In this document: positions 60,697 through 64,000 of the stretch, piece by piece
Layout of the letters: each line of letters opens with the position of its first letter
How positions within the stretch are numbered: position 1 is the stretch's first letter
Origin: Treponema sp. UBA6988
Lineage (GTDB): Bacteria; Spirochaetota; Spirochaetia; Treponematales; Treponemataceae
Reading direction: 5' to 3'
NCBI GenBank assembly: GCA_002448445.1
Contig: DJYC01000028.1
Coordinates: forward strand, 234-64,233
DNA: 64,000 bases
The notes under the pieces: model-generated
Told to the model about the DNA's origin: nothing
The model's input: the letters and a program-made list of their open reading frames with translations, nothing else
The model's database searches: none
Made by a program: the position numbers and the translations under genes

Positions 60697-61430
60697 ATGT
60701 TTTAAATGTTCCGGTAGACATTTGCTCTGCTTCTGACATGGAAGGTCAGATTATGGAAATGCTTGCAAAGCCAGGCACAAAGCAGATTGTTTTCCTTTCC
60801 ATTTGGGACTTGCTCAAAGCCCGCAGGCGTAATGACTATGCAGAGTGCGTGCGTAACGCAGACCTTGTTCTTCCCATATCAAAGAGCATCTTGCTGGGCG
60901 CAAAATTCCTTAAGAAGGACATTCCCCTAAAGCACAACCCGTTCAACACTTTGATAAGCATAATGTCTATTCTTGAGACCCACTTAAAGTCCATCTATCT
61001 TCTTGGCGGAAGAAAAAAGACCGTTATGGCTGCAACAAAAAACGTAATGAACACCTTTAAGACTTTGCAGGTTGTTGGCCGCTACGTTGGTTACTATCCA
61101 AAAAATGTGGAAGACGACATTATCCAGGCAATCTACAAGGCTTCCCCTTCGCTTGTTCTTGTTAGCGAAGGAATAAAAGAGAAGGACTGCTGGTCCTACA
61201 AAAGGCGCAACCGCTTTTCTTCCAGCATTTTCCTCTATTACCGCGATGCAATAGGAATCTTTGGCGACAGAATCAAGCGTGTTAGCGAAACGTCTTTTAA
61301 CCGCAATACAGAAATTTGGCACGAGGTAATTAAGAATCCGCTTAAGGTTTTCCTGATTTTCCCTTGGTTGCATTACAACATTCTTTTGGTTTGGTACAGG
61401 CTGTTTAAGAATAAGGAGCAGTCGGTTTGA
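60678..61430 (+). CDS. WecG/TagA/CpsF-family glycosyltransferase
   Basis: A 250-residue member of the family that adds a ManNAc-type sugar to lipid-linked GlcNAc at the start of teichoic-acid or enterobacterial common antigen synthesis. Seen are LVLPISKSILLGAKFL (~50), SIYLLGGRKKTVMAA (~110), YVGYYPKN and LVSEGIKEKD (~165), then IGIFGDRIKR. The typical QE-x-W pair after GxP is not conserved. The start is set at MAVQRIN behind GGAGAAGGA, giving a 19-base overlap with rsmE. It is a further teichoic-acid-like function outside the main cluster. Confidence 0.8.
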   Translation: MAVQRINVLNVPVDICSASDMEGQIMEMLAKPGTKQIVFLSIWDLLKARRRNDYAECVRNADLVLPISKSILLGAKFLKKDIPLKHNPFNTLISIMSILETHLKSIYLLGGRKKTVMAATKNVMNTFKTLQVVGRYVGYYPKNVEDDIIQAIYKASPSLVLVSEGIKEKDCWSYKRRNRFSSSIFLYYRDAIGIFGDRIKRVSETSFNRNTEIWHEVIKNPLKVFLIFPWLHYNILLVWYRLFKNKEQSV

Positions 61431-61442
61431 GTATATTAAAAA

Positions 61443-62522
61443 ATGGAGAAGGGGTATGCAGTTTTTATTTCCGGAGACAGCGCTTCCTGTAGGCACTGTC
61501 AGGAAGAAACCGGCATCAGCTTACGAAGGGTAAACAAGAATTTTAAGATTCAAAATGTATTCAGCCTAAAAGATAATCCTCTTTGTTGTTTTATTGATTT
61601 TGCGGATTTTAATCAGATTGAACTGATGAATATCGTTGACCACCTGGGCCACTACAGTTCTGTTCCCGTGATTTTGTATGTTAACGGCAAATTTTGTTCA
61701 GTCAGGAATATGTCGCAGGGCTTTTCTTGGTACAAGGGGCGTGTCGGCTGGAATACAATAGCTTCTTCCGTAATTGGGAAGCCTTCTTTAGCAAGTGTCC
61801 CAAAGAGCAATTCATGGCGGCTCGATTTTGAGTCAAAACTTGAGCTTGCAGCCTGCGGTAACGAAAACGTGCTTATACTTGGTCCAAGCGGGGCTGGAAA
61901 AACTTGGACTGCGGAAGAGATTCACAAAAAGTCCTCTAGAAAAAACTCCATCTTTGTAAATGCAAGTGCTGCAGAATTTAATTCCGGTCTTATAGAAAGT
62001 CAGCTTTTTGGCAGCGTAAAAGGAGCCTACACAGGTGCCTGTGGAACAAAAGGTTTGTTTGAAGAAGCAGACGGCGGCACTCTTTTAATAGACGAGGTTG
62101 CGGAGCTTCCCTACACTTTGCAAAGCAAGCTTCTCCGCGTAATAGAAAGGCGCACTTATTGCAAGGTTGGTTCAACAAAAGAAATTCCCTTTGACTGTAA
62201 GCTGATTTTTGCCACGAATGCAGACATAAAGACTTTGGTTGCCAAGAAAAAGTTTAGGCAGGACCTGTATTACCGCATAAGCCAGCTAAAGATAGAGCTT
62301 CCTTCACTTAGCAGCCACAAGGAAGACGTGGGTCATCTTGCAAGGGAATTTGCCCTTTGCTGCGGAGTTTCTTGTTCCGAGGCGGCCCAGGAAAAGCTTG
62401 AGAGCAAGGCTTGGCCTGGAAACGTAAGGCAGCTTAGGAATACTGTTGAACTTGCCAGCACTTCCTGCAAGGTTCATGGACGTACGGAAATTTTGCCGGA
62501 AGACATTATATTTGCCGACTGA
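61443..62522 (+). CDS. Sigma-54-interacting AAA+ protein without DNA-binding domain
   Basis: A 359-residue protein. Residues ~1-115 form a divergent receiver-like or sensor domain lacking a clear phospho-Asp. Residues ~125-355 are an AAA+ sigma-54 activation domain: Walker A GPSGAGKT, GAYTGA (the sigma-54 contact loop, ~200), GGTLLIDEVAEL (Walker B), and FRQDLYYRISQLKIELP. It ends WPGNVRQLRNTVELAS plus ~20 residues, with no helix-turn-helix. Activators lacking the HTH work from solution, as known in FlgR-type and PspF variants. Flagellar or surface-gene control is a guess. It overlaps the convergent methyltransferase gene by 49 bases. Confidence 0.82.
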   Translation: MEKGYAVFISGDSASCRHCQEETGISLRRVNKNFKIQNVFSLKDNPLCCFIDFADFNQIELMNIVDHLGHYSSVPVILYVNGKFCSVRNMSQGFSWYKGRVGWNTIASSVIGKPSLASVPKSNSWRLDFESKLELAACGNENVLILGPSGAGKTWTAEEIHKKSSRKNSIFVNASAAEFNSGLIESQLFGSVKGAYTGACGTKGLFEEADGGTLLIDEVAELPYTLQSKLLRVIERRTYCKVGSTKEIPFDCKLIFATNADIKTLVAKKKFRQDLYYRISQLKIELPSLSSHKEDVGHLAREFALCCGVSCSEAAQEKLESKAWPGNVRQLRNTVELASTSCKVHGRTEILPEDIIFAD

Positions 62523-63232
62523 TTCTTTTCCACAAGGGCAGCTGCTTTTGTAAAAATTTTTTCTATATATTGGGCTTCCCCTTCTGTGGTTGCGGCTCTG
62601 GACAGCATGTTGCGCCAGAACATTTCCATTTGTGGGCGGCCGGTGCGGACAAAAAAGCCTATCTTTTGCAGGTTGTCTGCAATATTCTTTACGGTGCGGT
62701 CAATGCGTTCAAGGCTAAGGGGAGTATAGCCTGTCTGGGAGCTGTTCTTTTGCCTGAACAAGTGGTAGCAGACAAGTTGTACGGCATGGCTTAGGTTAAG
62801 GGATGGGAATGTGTCGCAGGAAGGGATTGTTACGCCCATAGTACATTCAAGAAGCTCGTCGTCTTCAAGGCCTGTCCTTTCGTTGCCAAAGACAACTGCC
62901 ACTTTGCCGCTTGTTAGGGAATCCGCCAGGGAGGCAAATTCTTCGGGTAAGAGCAGCTTGTTCATGCGCTTTTTTCCACGCCGCCTTGTTGTTCCCGCTG
63001 CACAAACGCAGTCAGCCGTAGCTTCTGTTATGGAAGAATAAAAAGTTGCATTTTCATAAATGTTTGCCGCATGGATTGCAAGAATGCGCACCCGCTCTTC
63101 GTCTATGTCTTCTTTTTTACCGACAATCCTTAGGCAGGAAATACCGCTGTTTGCCATGGCCCTGCAAACCGCCCCTATGTTACGGCTTTCTTCTGGCCGG
63201 GACAAAACAATTACAATGTTGTTCAGATTCAT
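62474..63232 (-). CDS. TrmJ/TrmH-type RNA methyltransferase (SpoU family)
   Basis: A SPOUT-class 2'-O-methyltransferase of ~252 residues, probably methylating tRNA. The order of motifs is VIVLSRPEESRNIGAVCRAM (~6-25, as in TrmJ), VAVVFGNERTGLEDDEL (~115) and IPSCDTFPSLNLSHAVQLV (~140), the AdoMet knot. The start is set at MNLNNIVIVL: a longer frame adds 57 residues without homology, and a promoter lies exactly seven bases upstream. The C-terminal ~100 residues are specific (FVRTGRPQMEMFWRNML). TrmJ is likely but the target position is not proven. Confidence 0.85.
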   Translation of the reverse strand: MNLNNIVIVLSRPEESRNIGAVCRAMANSGISCLRIVGKKEDIDEERVRILAIHAANIYENATFYSSITEATADCVCAAGTTRRRGKKRMNKLLLPEEFASLADSLTSGKVAVVFGNERTGLEDDELLECTMGVTIPSCDTFPSLNLSHAVQLVCYHLFRQKNSSQTGYTPLSLERIDRTVKNIADNLQKIGFFVRTGRPQMEMFWRNMLSRAATTEGEAQYIEKIFTKAAALVEKNQSANIMSSGKISVRP

Positions 63233-63238
63233 GCAATG

Positions 63239-63244
63239 ACTATA
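63239..63244 (-). promoter_or_regulatory. Extended -10 promoter with predicted +1 on the start codon
   Basis: TGCTATAGT on the minus strand is an extended -10 element. Seven bases after its last T is 63232, the A of the TrmJ-like start. No -35 match and no Shine-Dalgarno site are seen. Confidence 0.4.
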
Positions 63245-63294
63245 GCACTTTGCACATGTTTGTACTATAATCAATCTTGAATTACGGAAAGTGT

Positions 63295-63942
63295 ATGAAA
63301 AATGCGGTTGTAATTGGTGGAACAAGCGGAATCGGCTTTGAACTGGCAAAAATCCTCTGTAAAAATGAATGCTCTGTTTGCGTAAGTGGCCGCCACGACC
63401 CATGTGAACAAGGCCTTGAATTTATCCCCGCGGATTTTACTGGCGGCCACCTGGACTTGGATGAATTTCCCCCGCTAAGAGAAAAACTTTGCAAAGCGGA
63501 CATTCTTTGCGTAAGCTACGGGCCGTTTGTTCAAAAACCGCTGCATCTTACCACTGTCCAAGACTGGCAGACCCTTGCCCTTTATGACTATGCCCTTGCC
63601 GGAATTGCAGTAAGTTCCGTTCTTCCGGGCATGATGGAGAGAAAATTTGGCAGAATTGTGCTTTTTGGCGGTACAAGAACGGAAAGCGTGCGCTCTTACA
63701 AGACAAATGCGGCTTATGCGGGTGCAAAAACTGCAATATCTGTATTGGTCAAGTCTGTTTCTGCCGAATATAGAAAATATGGGGTAACTTGCAACGCTGT
63801 CTTGCCGGGTTTTGTAAATGGTGCAAAAGACAAAAGCGATGCAGTTTCTGCACATTCTGTGGCCCAGTCGGCATTTTCCCTTATTCAGAATGAAAATTTG
63901 AACGGGGTGCTGCTGAATGTTGACCGCGGATGGCAACCATAG
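63295..63942 (+). CDS. Short-chain dehydrogenase/reductase
   Basis: A 215-residue NAD(P)-dependent oxidoreductase of the classical SDR family. Rossmann motif GGTSGIG is at the N-terminus (residues ~8-14), LCVSYGPF takes the place of the usual NNAG, the catalytic Ser lies in LFGGTRTES, and the Tyr/Lys are in AAYAGAKTA. PGFVNGAKD matches the PG motif. The start MKNAVVIGG is preferred over six earlier residues (MNYGKC). It is slightly shorter than typical (245). The substrate cannot be told. It is divergent from the methyltransferase gene. Confidence 0.85.
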   Translation: MKNAVVIGGTSGIGFELAKILCKNECSVCVSGRHDPCEQGLEFIPADFTGGHLDLDEFPPLREKLCKADILCVSYGPFVQKPLHLTTVQDWQTLALYDYALAGIAVSSVLPGMMERKFGRIVLFGGTRTESVRSYKTNAAYAGAKTAISVLVKSVSAEYRKYGVTCNAVLPGFVNGAKDKSDAVSAHSVAQSAFSLIQNENLNGVLLNVDRGWQP

Positions 63943-63971
63943 CGATTTAAAACAGCCTTGAGAAACTTTTG

Positions 63972-64000
63972 TTGACGAACTGTTTTAATTGGTGTAAAAT
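63972..64000 (+). promoter_or_regulatory. Promoter pointing out of the window
   Basis: TTGACG (63972-63977), 17 bases, TAAAAT (63995-64000). The -10 box ends at the last base, so the gene it serves lies beyond the window. Confidence 0.5.

Noticed and set aside
1..64000. CRISPR arrays
   Set aside because: No regularly spaced short direct repeats and no cas genes were seen.

Overview
This window looks like chromosomal DNA of a host-associated spirochaete, most likely Treponema. The inference rests on gene families: a LicC-type cytidylyltransferase fused to an aminotransferase, several LicD proteins, a Wzi-type barrel, a trypanosome-like phosphofructokinase, an Lgt/MinD-like pair, and lipoproteins with loose lipoboxes. 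No rRNA is present, no tRNA was recognised, and no database search was possible.

Layout. 1-5.3 kb: pyrimidine operon pyrB-pyrI-pyrC (minus strand), a frameshifted outer-membrane protein gene and an arginase-type gene. 5.4-17.7 kb: a surface-polymer cluster. It has a DltA-like ligase, a PLP decarboxylase, a glycosyltransferase and a YidC-sulfatase fusion on the plus strand. It converges on a second YidC-sulfatase fusion, a DltD-like SGNH protein and an MBOAT acyltransferase on the minus strand. 18-30 kb: a metallophosphoesterase lipoprotein, then a long minus-strand glycan run: Wzi-like barrel, AAA ATPase plus TOPRIM pair (defence-like), aminotransferase, three LicD proteins, IspD/TarI-like cytidylyltransferase, epimerase, flippase. 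30-33 kb: two AAA/DUF4143 ATPases. 33-41.7 kb: a minus-strand operon of two tandem YidC-sulfatase fusions, the LicC-aminotransferase fusion and a CDP-glycerol transferase. 41.8-54.6 kb: mostly housekeeping (lipoproteins, chemoreceptor, phosphofructokinase, AraC regulator, HdeD-like protein, Lgt, MinD-like ATPase). 54.7-58.3 kb: an AT-rich island bounded by 15-bp inverted repeats, with a SIR2-like gene behind a stack of competing hairpins, a lipoprotein, and remnants of a GyrI-type regulator and a transposase. 58.3-64 kb: ctpA, rsmE, a TagA-like transferase, a sigma-54 activator lacking a DNA-binding domain, a TrmJ-like methyltransferase and an SDR.

The most unusual content is a family of four ~900-residue paralogues. 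Each joins a YidC/Oxa1-like membrane domain, in which the usual groove arginine is Asn or Thr, to more membrane helices and an LTA-synthase/sulfatase-type catalytic domain with its metal and nucleophile residues kept. All four sit in operons with teichoic-acid-like genes (D-alanylation-like, LicD, CDP-glycerol transfer, cytidylyl activation). This suggests a surface-polymer system in which the fusion transfers phosphoryl-linked groups outside the inner membrane.

Other signals are a dispersed ~150-bp GC-rich intergenic repeat (five copies) and several promoters whose predicted +1 falls on or next to the start codon.
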